This document shows positions 1 through 12,126 of a DNA stretch of 64,000 nt, one piece after another. The stretch covers positions 18,870,213 to 18,934,212 of the forward strand of contig NC_079208.1 in NCBI RefSeq assembly GCF_026745355.1, given 5' to 3'. The translations under genes and the position numbers were made by a program. The number at the start of each line of letters is the position of its first letter. Within the stretch, counting starts at the first letter, position 1. The DNA comes from Beta vulgaris subsp. vulgaris. Its lineage: Eukaryota; Streptophyta; Magnoliopsida; Caryophyllales; Amaranthaceae. The notes below the pieces were generated by a model. It was given only the letters and a program-made list of their open reading frames with translations, did not search any database and was not told the origin of the DNA.

Positions 1-700
1 GCAAGTTTGATGTCCCAATCATTTTGTGTCTTACTCACCAAACCTCTTAGTAAAGATCCCAAAGTACGATGACCTCAGTTTGGCCATCTGTCTGGGGTGA
101 TGACTAGTACTAAAGAGTAGCTTAGTACCTACCATGCGCCACAAACACCTCCAAAAATGACTTACGAATTTCGAATCCCTATCAAATAGAATGCTCCATG
201 GTATTCCATGTAGCTTAATGATCTCTCTAAAGCATAAATCAACTACATGTGTTGCATCATCAGTCTTGTGCATAGGAACAAAGTGAGCCATCTTAGGGAA
301 ACGATCCACAACTACCATTATGACATTCTCCCCCCTTTGAGTTCGAGGCAACCCTACAATGAAATCTATGCTCACACTATCCCAAGGTTGATGAGGGTAC
401 TCTTAGCCTTTTGACAAGTAGCACAATGTGTAACTACCAAGTGAACATCTTTTATCATGCGTGGCCAGTAGAAATTCTCTTGAAGAGTGTCAAGAGTCTT
501 TTGCACTCCAAATGACCAGCCACACCATCCTATGGACTCCCTTACTAGGAGACTCTCACGCCACACTTAGGCACACATAACTTGTTTCCCTTGAAGAGGA
601 ACCCTTCATGAACCACATATAGACCCTATGGATGAGCCATCTTCTCCCCAAAATCAGCATCTTCTTTGTATTGTTCCTTCAAGTGTTCGAACCTAACACT
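1..700 (-). pseudogene. integrase remnant of element A
   Basis: Two reading frames carry integrase. At 372-566 is the zinc-binding part, ending in a C-x2-C pair (HCATCQKAK). At 31-375 is the catalytic core, with DFIVGLPR holding the first Asp and [10 protein letters not shown] holding the second. The third acidic residue is not readable here: the sequence after the SHHP motif is frameshifted. The role in the family is to insert the element cDNA into chromosomes. Stops and frameshifts make this copy non-functional. Confidence 0.85.
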
Positions 701-771
701 TGTGCATCCACAGTTGTCAACAAGTAGGAACGTCTAGATAGTGCATCTGTCACCACATTTTCCTTACCTTC

Positions 772-1508
772 CTATGTGAAAGATTGGAGAAACTCCACCC
801 ACTTAGCGCGTCTATGATTCTTTTGTTGTCCATGGACGTGCTTCAAAGCTTCATGGTCGGAATGAAGTATAAATGGTTTTGGCCTTAAACAGTGTGACCA
901 ATGATCCAAGGCACGCACAATAGCATAGAATTCTCGATCATATATAGTTAGAATAATTGAGCTTAGCACTACTCAATTTCTCACTAAGATACGAAATTGG
1001 AAGCTTCTCTTGCAATAGAACAACCCCAATCCCTACTCCACTTGCATCACATTCCACCTCAAACAACTTGTGGAAATCTGGAAGTGCTAAAACAGGAGCA
1101 CAACATAACTTACCCTTGACATCTTCAAATGCTTGTTGTGCTAAAGAAGTCCAAGTAAACTCTCCTTTCTTCAATAGCTCAGTGATAGGTGGCATGATAG
1201 AAGAGAAGTTTCGAATGAACTCATAAATGATGCCAATCCATGAAAGCTTCGACATTCAGACACATTCTTAGGGCTAACTAAGATGAAATGGCCTTTACTT
1301 TCTCAGGATCAACATGAACTCCTTCTCGTGATACAAAAACAATGTATCCCAAAAACGCCACTCTAGGTACTAGAAACTCACATTTATCCATCTTACCATA
1401 GAGTTGTTGTTCTCTTAGTTTCATGAAGAGGCTACGCAAATGTAAGAAGTGCTCTTCCACATTGTGGCTATAGATTAGTATATCATCTAAATAAACAATC
1501 AGAAACTT
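772..1508 (-). pseudogene. RT C-terminal part and RNase H remnant of element A
   Basis: The stretch at 1278-1508 begins just before the catalytic YLDD box of reverse transcriptase (VYLDDILIYS) and runs through the connection region. The thumb/connection and start of RNase H lie at 938-1255 ([18 protein letters not shown]), and the end of RNase H at 772-969 ([13 protein letters not shown]). The upstream half of the RT, including the VMPFGL region, lies on the far side of the CACTA insertion at 3096 onward, so the break is within the RT just ahead of its active site. Frameshifts separate the pieces. Confidence 0.87.
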
Positions 1509-3095
1509 CACTAGTAGAATAAATGCTTATTGCTACGGTCAAAAAGTGGCCTATTGCTGCGGTTTTAGGCGCGCAGCAATTAAGGGGGCAACAATAGGTA
1601 ATAATTATATTGCTGCGATTTTTAACCGCAGCAATATTTGAACATATTGCTGCGGTTTTTAGGTAAAACCGCAACAATATATTTATTTTATATCAAATTT
1701 ATAAAGCATATTGCTGCGGTTTCTGGAGAAAACCGCAGCAATATGCTGAATTTAATAATTAAAAATAGGCATATTGCTGCGGTTTTTCCGAAAAACCGCA
1801 GCAATTAGGTCCAGTAGTAAATTTTTTGTTTTTTTTTTTTTTTGGCATTTTGTCATTAAATTTGAAAGACAAAAAGGCTAAAAGAAAATATAACACTACT
1901 GATTGAAACTAATGACAAAATTCAAAAATTCAAAACATAAAAAATATAAATTGAAATATATTATTACATTATATTTAACCCAGAGTATAAAAACCAAAAT
2001 TATAGTACAAAGACATAAGCAAAAAAAAAAAAAAAAACATCTGTTACAATTGGAAACTGATTAAAAAAATTAAAAAATTTAAAAAATCCTAAAACAAAAA
2101 TTACATACACATCTAAAAACGAAACAACTCAAAAAAAATTCCTAAAACAAAACATCTACATACAAATCTTAAAAAACGGAAAAAAAAAAATGAAAAAAGA
2201 AACCAAAAAATTTACAAAACAGATCTGGAGAGATAATCAATGGTGAGATGACGATTCAAATTTCGACGAAGGGATATGGAGAGATAATCAATGGCCAACG
2301 AGAATATTGAATGACCAAGAATTTGTGCCCGATTTGTTTCTTTCTTGTCGAAACCTTCGATCAGAACGAAGCACGAAGGACCGCACCAAACTCCTCTCAA
2401 TAAACCGCACCAATGACGAAGGCTTCATATATATAGAAAGAACTCGTAGACTCTGATACCTTAGTCTGATTTCTTGAAGTCGACAAGCAGAGGAGTATAT
2501 AAGCATTCTCCAAACATTCTGGGAGGAAGAAACTATCAGCTCCTTCGCCTTTTAACCCAACATCTATTCGAAAGACGAAGGCTTCAGATTCGAAGGACGA
2601 AGGATGAACGAGTTGAGAGGAGTTGTATAAGATTCGAAGGACGAAAGAGTTGAGACGAGTTTGTGCAGCGAAAAGGAAGATGAAAGGACGAACGAGTTGA
2701 GAGAAATAAGAGAGATGGAAGAGGGAGCGAGATTTGAGAGGGAGGGAGGAGGCGCGACATGGGGCGGTTTCTTATAAATAGGTTATATTTAGGGTTTCAT
2801 TTTTTTGGTAGATATATTGCTACAGTTTCTGAAAAAAACCGCAGCAATATATTAATATATTAATTTTTTAATGTATTGTTGCGGTTTTTATCACAAGCCG
2901 CAGCAATATGTCTGGTGAAATGTCAACTTTTTTTCAAATTTTTTTCCGTTGAAATCATATTGCTGCGGTTTTTGTCTGGAACCGCAACAATATGTTTGTT
3001 ATATATTTAATCTTTTCTTTTAACGTGATATATTGCTGCGTAAGGGTAAAACCACAGCAATATCAGCACAGCAATAAGCAGTAATTCAACTAGTG
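1509..3095. mobile_element. non-autonomous CACTA element inside the RT of element A
   Basis: The left end reads CACTAGTAGAATAAATGCTT and the inverted right end reads CACTAGTTGAATTACTGCTT. A 3-bp target duplication CTT lies at 1506-1508 and 3096-3098. Both flanks carry many direct and inverted copies of a subterminal motif around TTGCTGCGGTTTT (about 1550-1810 and 2815-3080), the usual transposase-binding arrangement of CACTA elements. There is no transposase. The core (about 2220-2770) is richer in GC and full of GAAGGACGAAGG-like words, possibly a captured promoter or 5' UTR of unknown origin. Confidence 0.93.
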
Positions 3096-3938
3096 CTTGT
3101 TAAGGAAAGGACGAAGTACCGCATTCATTAACCTCACAAATGAACTTGGCGCATTGCATAAGCCAAATGGCATGACCATCCACTCATAAAATCCTTGCTT
3201 GGTCTTGAATGCTATCTTTCACTCATCCCCCTCTCTTATTCTCACTTGGTGATAGCCACTTCGAAGATCAATCTTAGAAAAGATGGATACACCATGTAAC
3301 TCATCCAACATATCCTCCAATCTAGGCACAGAAAACTAATACTTGACCGTAATGTTATTGACTGCCCTACTATCTATGCACTTCCTCCATGTACAATCCT
3401 TTTTAGGGACTAATAAAGTTGGCATAACACATGGTCTCATGCTCTCCTTCACATAACCCTTCTCAATGAGGTCTTCAATTTGGCGTTGCAACTCCCCAGA
3501 AGCCACTGAATCACATCTATAAGCAGGCTTGTTAGGCAAAGGGGCGCCAGGTATAAGATCAATATCATGTTCTATACCTCTCAAGGGTGGAAGTCCTTGT
3601 GGTAACTCCTCAGGAAAGACATCCGCAAATTCTTTCAACAATCCTTCAAGCTTCTCATTGTTAGGAGTCTTGATACTTGTGGTAGCAGTTGTAATAACCA
3701 AGGCATAAGAACAACCTTCTTCCTCCACTTCTTGCTCGAACTCCCTTGAATTTAGAAAGAAACTTGGTGTCTTAGGTGGTTGTTTTGGCACCAATGAATG
3801 AGTAGCTAGGGATGGCAATCGAACCCTCTTAGAGCCAACTAACACTGAGTACACATTAGAAGCTCCTTCATGGATGACCTTTCTATCAAACTGCCATGGT
3901 CTACCAATTAAAAGATAGAACATCACCCCACAGTTCAT
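3096..3938 (-). pseudogene. protease C-terminus and RT N-terminus of element A
   Basis: The readable frame at 3336-3938 holds the end of the protease region (IGRPWQFDRK), a linker with acidic residues, and the RT start (FADVFPEELPQGLPPLRGIE, then TLLVPKKD). The N-terminal RT palm continues in other frames from 3335 down to 3099, where the CACTA element interrupts it. The polymerase copies element RNA into DNA. A stop in place of the residue after VKY ends the long frame. Confidence 0.86.
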
Positions 3939-4001
3939 CCTTATAACCCCCTATAGAGAATGCAATTAGGGCTTGCTTCTTCACTCTCATGCGTGTTATC
4001 A

Positions 4002-4535
4002 TCAAGCATAATATGTAGAGTTAGGGTGTGCCCTTGTAGTTAGATGTAATTTTGACACAACTTCAGATGCAACCACATTAGTGCAAGAACCACTATCTAT
4101 GATAACATTACATGTATAATCTCCTACTTTGCATCTAGTATGGAAGAGATTCTCCCTTTGCTCCATGTTAGATGGATGATCTACATGTAAGGTGCGTCTC
4201 ATCACCCCTATTAGCCTTGTATCATCCTCTGCAAAAGCATCCTCCTCCTCTTCTTCTTCTCCCCCTATGTGTTGCTCTTCTTCAGGGATGAAGTCATAGA
4301 CGACCTCCTCTTCTTGTAAAGCCAAGTATTGCTTCATGGTGAGGTTTTTGGCAGAGATGATTATGATATATCCCTTCCTTGACACTTGAAACACTTTCTC
4401 ATCTCTTAGTTGGGGTGATGTTCTTAGGGCCTTCATACCACTTTGAATACGGCACTGCAGCCTTGCCTTTAGCATTAGGATCATACCTAGGTGTGTAACT
4501 ACTCTTAGGCCTCTCGTCCTTTTCATGCTCTTCAA
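4002..4535 (-). pseudogene. gag C-terminus and aspartic protease remnant of element A
   Basis: The frame starts in a Lys/Arg-rich stretch and passes a decayed zinc knuckle (VFQVSRKGYIIII stands where a CCHC box would be expected). It then crosses a run of Glu and ends in a retropepsin-type site, NVIIDSGSCTNVV, where D-S-G is the catalytic triad of the half-enzyme. In the family the protease cuts the Gag-Pol polyprotein. Loss of the knuckle cysteines suggests long decay. Confidence 0.82.
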
Positions 4536-4539
4536 ATTT

Positions 4540-5261
4540 TCTAGCCAATTTTGTCACATCCTCAAAGGAGTGATAAGTCGATTCAAGCCTTTGATGTATC
4601 TTGCAATCTTGTATTGTTCTTTCTCTTCTATATCACATATAAGCCCTAGCTTGTCGAACTCCATGGTGTACTCATGTACACTAAGTGTAGTTTGGCTTAT
4701 GGTAGTGAGTCTTATGAACTATTTTTGTTCATAATCATTAGGCAAGAACTTTTCTTTAAGCTTTCCTTTTAATTTTGCCCAACTACACAGCTTTGTTTTA
4801 CCTTTCTTGGCCCTTTGTGCATTCAAACTTTCGAGCCATATACCAGCATATTTCGCGAGCCTAATGGAGGCAACCTTGAATATTTTCTTGTCATCAAAGC
4901 CTCTATAGTCACATACATTTTCTAGTTGTCGAATCCACTCCAACAAATCTTCTGGACTACTATCCCCAGTGTAGTCATCTAGCTTCAAGCCACGATCATC
5001 ATTGTATGTGTTCTTTGATGAGTTTTCTTCACGCTCATTTGTAGCTTCCTCTGAATTGACGCCTATATAGCTTGCACTATTAGGATCAAGTTTCTTGGTC
5101 ATGATGGTTGCAAGAGTATCCATGCATGCCTCCAACCTACTCATGTTGGTACCAATACTATTGATGGTATTGGTGCTCTCAGTGAGTCGAACTTGTGACT
5201 CAGTTTGTGATTGTGCCAATGCACTCATAGCCTTTGCAAGCTTATCCATCTCAGATTCCAT
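4540..5261 (-). pseudogene. gag remnant of element A
   Basis: The gag start is taken as the ATG at 5261 (MESEMDKLAKAMSALAQ). The N-terminal 100 residues look like a short coiled coil followed by an acidic linker. The retrotransposon gag core follows (DLLEWIRQLENVCDYRGF, then KYAGIWLESLNAQ, then KLKEKFLPNDYEQK). Gag forms the particle shell and binds element RNA. The frame stops at 4719, and gag sequence continues to about 4540 in another frame. Confidence 0.85.
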
Positions 5262-5415
5262 GGTTAAGTGTTCTTGATGGTTTTTACTCCTTTGTTGAAC
5301 TTAAAGAATGGATCTTGGACGTGAAAGATGCAATCTTGGATGTAGGAACCCTTCTTAACCCTTCTTCTAACAATCTTGAGGCGTCAAGATTGAGTGTTGA
5401 TAGTAAAAGATCGAG
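5262..5415 (-). other. leader of element A, cut by the Tekay insertion
   Basis: This is non-coding sequence immediately upstream of the gag ATG of element A. Its upstream continuation is displaced to 16506-16757. No clear primer-binding site is found in this piece. Confidence 0.6.
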
Positions 5416-8054
5416 TGTAACAGTCGCTAAATAATAAAGGATTATTATATGATTAAGTAACTTAAATTGTGAAATTTTAATGTGATCGTACGTAGGAAAT
5501 ACGTATGATAAGTTGCGTGTAAAAATGATGTGTGCTTGTATGTAACTAGTACTTAGAAGGAGTTATATAAAAATAACAATATTATTTCGTTACATGGGAA
5601 CATTTAGTATCGATATATTATTTTAAAAGTTGAGTTATGGAAATTGAGAACTAGTGGGAGATAGATTCATGTTTCAACTATTAGGCAATTTGTGGTTGTG
5701 CTTAATAGAATGGATTTTGGAATTCTTGAATATATATGGGTTAAGTTAAATCAAGGAAGTATATGTTATGGATGTTTTGAGGTAAAATAATCATCTTGGG
5801 AAAGTTAGATCAATAGTATGCAATATAATATAAATTAGTATTAAGCTAGCACAAAAAGAAGAGCAGAAATTCCAGCAAAGGAGCAATGGAACAAGATTCA
5901 TTTGACTTATTAAGGGTTGATTCATGAGATATAAAGACCTTAACATAATACACAGGTACCAAACACAAAAAATTTCATCACAAACCAACAAGAGAACCTG
6001 CTGCCCATAACAGGATTCCCACCTGCTCGATACATACTCGCGAGAACAGCAGGGATTGGTTTCTTCCTTCGTTTTCTTCAATTTTTCTCTATAAAAACTT
6101 GCATGCAAAACTTGATTCATCTTCTAAACACATAGGTTCATACTGGGAAGGTGAAAGTTCGAGCTTTAAGAGTCGGAAGTTCAAGAAGCAAGGCTATTTC
6201 TTCATCAAGGAAACAGTAAGTATAGTGAATGTTTAGGTTGAATTAAGGTACTTCCTTGAGGTATTTTCTTATGAAATTTGGTGTGAATTTTCCTTTTTGT
6301 CTTAGGATTAAAAAGAATCAAGAATCAAGTCTTGAGGAGAAGTAGGAGTCGAGTTACACCATTTACAAGTTAAGGTATGCAGATTCGATTCCTTTTTGGA
6401 GATTAAAAATGATGGAAGTTGTTAGATTTGTTTTAGAACGAAATTAAGGTTGAATTTTTGTTGTGAATGACTATTGGATTCTGTATTTTGATGTTATACA
6501 AGTATAACCCTTTGCATGTTGGTACAACAAATGAAAAAGAGTTCTTTTTCTTACATTATGAAGAACAGTATGTGGATTTTAGTCGGTTTGGCTAAGAATT
6601 GTGGATTTTGGTATTTTGGATGGATTTTTGGTAGATAGGCAGTAGTTGGAATTATTTTAGGTTCTCATATATATGTTTGTTAAAAGCTAAGAACATCTTT
6701 TAGGGTGAAGGTAGAATTTTTACATTAAAAGTGTTGTTTGAGGCATGTTTTACTATGTGATTTCACTTGGAAATGTTACCAATGTTGGAAAAGGATTTTA
6801 TTGGACTTTTTATTAGTTACTATTAATAAAGAACACTTGGTTTCCATGATATACTTTGATAATAATTTTCTACATCATTTCAAGTTACATTAGAGGGTTC
6901 GAAAATTGTTTTAAACTCGTTTTAAGAATGAACTATATCGGGTTTTCCTATAATCTTTTAAGGGAAACCTTTTCATTGATATATGAGTACTCACAGTAGC
7001 TTAAACATCAAATTTTCACTTATATTACTCAATCAAAAATCGATGATTAAATTCTATCCAAAGTATTCTTTGTTATGGGGTCCGAAATCACTTTTTTTTT
7101 CGCACGTCAAACCTAGATTATTCTTATGTTTGGTTAGATCAATTGTGTGGGTTCTTAAAAATTATTTTTGGCATTCCTTAGATCATTTAGCTACTGTCCT
7201 AAGTCCATTGATCCATCCTTAACCAAACTTTAAATCATTTTTATAACTTAAGTTTTAGTATAATTTCTTACAAACCGTTTTAGTAAGTGTGTTTGTTATT
7301 AAAGAATATGAGTTTGTTTTTTTTGCGTAGTGAAGAGGAATGTGTGTAATGTGTGAAAGGACATGTCCTATAAAAGCTTGCAAGCGAGAAAATAGTAGGA
7401 GTTTAAACTCCAATTGTGTGGAGGTTGTATTCTAATACACCTCATTGTGATATCTTCTTCCTACGCCTCAACTAAACGTTTTCAAATTGTGTTGGTATGT
7501 GGACGTTTGCTATAAACTTGTGAACATTTCGAATGTGTATTCTTACGAGAAGGTTTATTCCTTACATATTGATTTGTAAATTACTTGGAGTGTGATCACT
7601 CCTTGTTTTCATGCCACCATAAATCTATTTCGGATTGATTTGCATACCAGTGTAAACTGATTTTTATTTGTTCTATGAACCTGTCCTGGTGGGGGCAGAC
7701 TCTTGTGAGGGAAAACAAGCTAAGGTAGTCACGGATGAGCTGTAGTGAAGTCATGTCTCAACTGTCATAGTGGATGCAAGCTTGAACATGATCATATTTT
7801 GCAACTTACTTCTGCTTATGAACACTGTTTAACTTTATTTTATAACTTTCTTTTGGGTCTGTAATAACTAACTTAATTCATATGTGATGAATGTTTATTT
7901 AAGATTAGCTCGTAGAGTCAATTCAACCATATTAATGGGTTGACTCCAGCAGGTGACAGCCTCCGTAACGTTTGATTATGATTTTGCTTCCGCTATTGCT
8001 AGAAGTATAGTTTTTAATTAATATTTAACATAAGCTAGGACGGGGGCTGTTACA
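5416..8054 (+). repeat. 5' LTR of the Tekay element (2639 bp)
   Basis: It is bounded by TGTAACAG and GGGGGCTGTTACA and matches 13832-16505 over its full length. The differences seen by eye are mostly one- or two-base indels plus scattered substitutions. It should hold the element promoter and polyadenylation site; no element protein is encoded. Small open frames (for example at 6983 and 5791) recur in both LTRs and are not considered genes. Confidence 0.95.
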
Positions 8055-8056
8055 AG

Positions 8057-8070
8057 TGGTATCCGAGCCA
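8057..8070 (+). other. primer-binding site, initiator tRNA-Met type
   Basis: TGGTATCCGAGCCA begins two bases after the 5' LTR. It differs by one base from the common plant site TGGTATCAGAGCCA, which pairs with the 3' end of initiator tRNA-Met and primes minus-strand synthesis. Confidence 0.92.
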
Positions 8071-9382
8071 AGGTTTTCTTAATTTTAAAGAAAAAGGAAC
8101 GTGATTTTGATACTTATCTTCATATAGGTATTCAATTGTTTTAAACATAAATGTTTTAAATGATTGATTGATCATGTTCAAGGAAGCTAAGAAATGCTAT
8201 GATGGTAAGAGTAACATGCTCAGTAGGGCAAATAATGTGTGTAGATTATGTGTGTGATACTTATGTGTTTATCTAAGTTATGTGTTATGTATGTGCAATT
8301 AGATGTCTCAAGTGGAAGTGGTAATGGTAATGGGTCAAGAGTAATATGGAGAAACAACGCATATTGGGTGATTGGTAGTGATGGAAATCGAAGGTACCAG
8401 AGGAACCAGATGTTAAGAGGAATGAAGGAGAGGATCCTCTGGTATTTGCTAGAGAGAAACTCAATGTCATAGAAGAGTATAACCAGTTATATGGGAGTGG
8501 AAACCATAACCCTTTCACTCGACCTGCTATTCAGGCATACACCTCATCAAGACCTTACCGATTTCATCCTGGGTGTGTTCCGTTGGACCTATGGAAATTG
8601 CTACTTTGTTTATGGCAACACCATCTTTGTGAATTTGAATGATAGTATGTTATGATAATATTGATAAGAATCTGATCAGGTGGGAAGGAACACCGGAGGA
8701 GGTGTTAGAGGAGATGGAACGGGCTAAGCAAGCAGCGGGTTTGCAAGATATGGGTCGGGAATGCTCAGTACTGGATAGATATGTTACAGAATAGCCACAG
8801 TAGAATACCAAAGAAGAAGAGGGGGAAGAGTTCCTACACCCCTAACTCTGCTGCTAGTATGGCACCACCTCAACCTCAAAGATCTGGAGATTCTGCTACG
8901 AGTATGGCTCCTCCCAGTCACGTAATTCGAGAGGATCAAGTGATGATTCAGGAGTGCCCTCGGGGGTGCCAGGAGTAGTATTTCGAGGAAGTAACTCATG
9001 GATGAGTGACCCCGACTACATTCCCGAAACCCCATCCTCCAGTAGCGATGACAGTGGATACGCATATGATCCGTAACATTCTTTAGGAGGAATAGCATAG
9101 TGATGATGTGGAAGGAAGTGGTGGTAGCCTTAGTTTTTATTGTATGTGTAAAAGAATTGTCAGGATGAGATGATGACTCTGGGCAATGGAACTATTGTAT
9201 TGTATTTGAAGTTAAGATTTTCAAGTTATAATATATTTTGAATGATCTTGATATGAATTATGTGTGCTTATATGTGTAAAGTGGGAAATTGCAATCCTTT
9301 TGGGAATAAGTGTTTAGTAGCTTATATGTAATGATTTGAAATTTTGGGGACTTAAGAATATTCAGTTATCATTTTATAGGTT
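8071..9382 (+). pseudogene. long pre-gag region with decayed open frames
   Basis: About 1.3 kb separates the primer site from gag, longer than usual for a leader. At 8290-8470 one frame reads Gly/Ser/Asn-rich sequence followed by VIWRNNAYWVIGSDGNRRY. At 8430-8640 another frame continues with EEYNQLYGSGNHNPFTRPA. At 8680-8800 an acidic helix-like segment occurs (TPEEVLEEMERAKQAAGL). At 8781-8978 a Ser/Pro-rich stretch is open. The pieces change frame between each other, as expected of one decayed gene. No known domain was recognised. It may be a lineage-specific extra ORF or only leader. Confidence 0.45.
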
Positions 9383-10315
9383 ATGGCACATATCAACGTG
9401 ACCAATGAGATCCAGCAGAATGTGGAAAAATGAACCACAGGAACAACTGGAAAATTCTCAAGCCGAACAGATACGTCAGCTAAGGGAAATGAATACCCGA
9501 TTGCTGGCAATCCTGGAAAAGCAGGAACAAAATAGGGATAATGAGGAAGGGAAGTTCTATAAGAGGCTTGCTGCTCATAAGCCACGGGGCTATGACGGCG
9601 AAGCGGATCCGTAAAATTTGAAGACTGGATTGCATATATGGAAAAGCTTGGATGTGGTAAACTGTCTGAGAACTTGAAGGTAAAGCTGGCATCCTTTTAC
9701 CTGGAAGGCCCTGCGGATATGTGGTGGGGTACAGTTAAGAAAACCTCCACCCAAGCCATTTCCACCTGGGAAATGTTCGTGGAAAAGTTGAGGAATAAGT
9801 TCTTTCCTCCAGCATTAGAAGGAAAAAGAGAATGAATTCTTGTTCTTAGGCAAGGGCAGATGACGGTAGTAGAATATGCTGCCAAATTTATGGAACTCTC
9901 GCGGTTCGCTCCAGACTTTACTAGCAACGAAAGGGTAAAATCCATGCGATTTTTTGAAGGGTTAAATCTGAAGTACCAGAAAAGAATAGGGGTTTATAGC
10001 AGTTTGAGGATTTGTATGATCGAGCCTTAGAACATGAACGGATTGAGCAAAAGGATGAAAGCTCGAAAAGAAAGAGAAGGGGAACGAAAAATCTGGAGCA
10101 GGGAGTAGCAAGAAATTAAGACGGATCCAGCCGGAACGTCCATGGCCTTAGTCCCTACTAAAGAGGGGAAGGGGGAAAGAAGGAGTGGAAGTGTCGCGTT
10201 GTGGAAAAGATCACTATGGGAAAAACTGTGAGGGGCAAAGCATTTGTTTAAATGCATGAAGACGGGGCATAGAATCAAGGAGTGTCCCTTTTAAACAATC
10301 TGGAAATGCTAAGGT
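9383..10315 (+). pseudogene. gag of the Tekay element, frameshifted
   Basis: The start is taken at the ATG of 9383 (MAHINVTNE), where the reading frame soon hits a stop; the adjoining frame (9405-9614) carries the coiled-coil N-terminus (REMNTRLLAILEKQEQ) and ends near YDGEADP. The gag core is at 9638-9835 (KLASFYLEGPADMWWGTVKK, then FVEKLRNKFFPPALEGKR). It continues in another frame past 9840 (MTVVEYAAKFMELSRFAPDF). Remnants of two CCHC zinc knuckles with indels lie at about 10190-10293. Gag packages the RNA. At least four frame changes make it inactive as read. Confidence 0.85.
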
Positions 10316-10439
10316 AATCAGCGCCTGGTGAGGTGTTCTCTGAAAGCGGCTGGTGAATCAAGCTCGGGTCGTAACCAAAAGGAGTATCGAAAGCCTGGAG
10401 AGCATTTGCCCTTAAGTCTGACCATCTGAGGAGCCAGAG

Positions 10440-10860
10440 ATTATAGAGCAGAAAGGTAATGTAATTACCGGGACCTTTGATGTGTGTAATTTACCTGCAT
10501 TTGTATTATTTGATTCTGGAGCATCCCACTCTTTTATTTCAAATTATTTGCATTCCGCATAGAGCAAAAACCCAAAGTGACTTCATGTGATTTGAATGTA
10601 ACTTTGCCTGATAAAACTACCTTCCGATGTAAGTATATGCTGAAAGAATGTGTATTAGAATTGCGGAGGTGGATTTGAAGGCAGATTTGATAATGTTTGA
10701 TTTAGGTGTGTATGATGTGATTCTGGGTATGGATTGGTTGAGTAAAAATCGAGCTATAATAGAATGTTATACTCGAGTGGTGAAACTTCGACCCTTCTTA
10801 GAGCGGACCATTACCATCAGGGCTGGGATGGTGCTATGGAAGCACATATTTGTCAGGTAA
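10440..10860 (+). pseudogene. aspartic protease of the Tekay element
   Basis: The active site LFDSGASHSFIS is readable near 10500-10545, where D-S-G is the retropepsin triad. The C-terminal half at 10648-10860 holds the flap and the conserved YDVILGMDWLSKN box. It matures the Gag-Pol polyprotein. The two halves are in different frames, so at least one indel lies between about 10545 and 10648. Confidence 0.85.
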
Positions 10861-10879
10861 CGGAACGAGGAGAAACTGA

Positions 10880-11824
10880 ATCAAAATTGATGAATATACC
10901 GGTAATTCAAGAATTTCCCGATGTATTTCCGGAGGATTTACCAGGGTTGCCTCCACATCGAGTTGTGGATTTTCATATAGATTTGATTCCGGGAGCTACC
11001 CCGATCTCAAGAGCTCCGTATAGGATGGCGCCAGCTGAGATGGTAGAATTAAAGAAGCAATTAGATGAGTTGTTGCAGAAGGGTATATCAGACCTAGTGT
11101 GTCTCCATGGGGAGCACCAGTGTTGTTCGTCAAGAAAAAGGATGGCTCCATGAGATTATGTATAGATTATCGGGATCAATAAGATCACGGTGCGGAATAG
11201 GTATCCTTTACCAAGAATTGATGATCTATTTGATCAGCTGAGGGGAGCGAGTGTATTCTCCAAGATTGATTTGAGGTCTGGTTATCACCAGATGAGGATT
11301 GTAGAGGAGGATATACCAAAGACAGCTTTCCGCACTCGATACGGGCATTACGAGTTTTTGTTATGCCATTTGGATTGACTAATGCGCCTGCGGCTTTTAT
11401 GGATTTAATGCAACGCTATTTTAAGCCGTTCTTGGATCGATTTGTGGTTATCTTTATAGATGATATCTTGATATACTCAAGGAATCGTGAGGAACATGAA
11501 GGTCATCTGAGAACTGTCCTGGCTACACTCCAGAAGGAAAAGTTGTATGCCAAGCTTAGTAAATGTGATTTCTGGTTAGAGGAGGTGAAGTTTCTCGGAC
11601 ATGTGGTGTCTAAGGAAGGCATCTCTGTAGATCCGGACAAGATTAAGGCAGTAGAAGAGTGGCCAGCACCGAAGAATGTGTCAGAAGTTAGGAGTTTTCT
11701 GGGTTTAGCAGGTTATTATCGGCGATTTGTGAAGAATTTCTCTAAAATAGCATTACCCATCACAAGTTTAATCAGGAAAACTCCCGTTTCCAATGGAATG
11801 AAAAATGTGAAGCCGCCTTCTTAG
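10880..11824 (+). pseudogene. reverse transcriptase of the Tekay element
   Basis: The order is: N-terminal extension (FPDVFPEDLPGLPPHRVVDF) at about 10905; fingers (TPISRAPYRMAPAEM) at about 11000; a frame change near 11085-11190; [15 protein letters not shown] at about 11256; [15 protein letters not shown] at 11363; and the catalytic [11 protein letters not shown] at about 11453, followed by the thumb to 11824. Frame changes occur near 11090, 11170 and 11365. All catalytic Asp residues are still readable, so the enzyme is broken only by indels. Confidence 0.9.
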
Positions 11825-12126
11825 AGTTAAAGCGGAGGTTACAGTGCTCCTATTCTGACCCTTCCCTCCGGAACTGAGGGGTTTGAAATTTATAGTGATG
11901 CTTCTCAGGAAGGTTGGGATGTGTGTTGATGCAGCATGGGAAAGTGATAGCCTACGCGTCTCGACAGTTGCGACCTCATGAGAAAAATTATCCAGTGCAT
12001 GATTTAGAATTAGCTGCAGTTGTCTTTGCTCTGAAGTTATGGCGACATTATTTGTACGGAGTTTCATGTAAGGTGTTCACGGATCATAAAAGTTTGAAGT
12101 ATATCTTCACTCCAAAAAAGATATGA
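11825..12126 (+). pseudogene. RNase H of the Tekay element
   Basis: The first catalytic Asp region is readable near 11885-11910 (FEIYSDASQ) in a different frame from the rest. The frame at 11914-12126 holds [20 protein letters not shown] and [15 protein letters not shown], including the conserved second and third acidic positions. The domain removes RNA from RNA-DNA hybrids. An indel near 11915 and a stop at 12124 break it. Confidence 0.86.

Larger units (their letters stand above)
1..5415 (-). mobile_element. Ty3/gypsy element A, Reina/CRM-like, degraded and cut by the window edge
   Basis: On the minus strand, from high to low coordinates, the order is gag, protease, reverse transcriptase, RNase H and integrase, which is the Ty3/gypsy order. 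The RT and integrase wording resembles Reina/CRM-type chromoviruses and is close to element B. The 3' part lies beyond position 1, so no 3' LTR or chromodomain is seen. A CACTA element (1509-3095) splits the RT. The Tekay element at 5416 cuts the leader just upstream of gag, and the missing leader resumes at 16506. No reading frame is intact. The clade is an inference from sequence resemblance; the superfamily is certain. Confidence 0.88.

Noticed and set aside
5791..6120. Minus-strand open frame in the 5' LTR (also near 14363)
   Set aside because: It is repeated in the other LTR with frameshifts and has no domain.
6983..7222. Protein gene in the Tekay LTR (also at 15421)
   Set aside because: The same frame occurs in both LTRs with an altered ending and no domain; it is chance in AT-rich LTR DNA.
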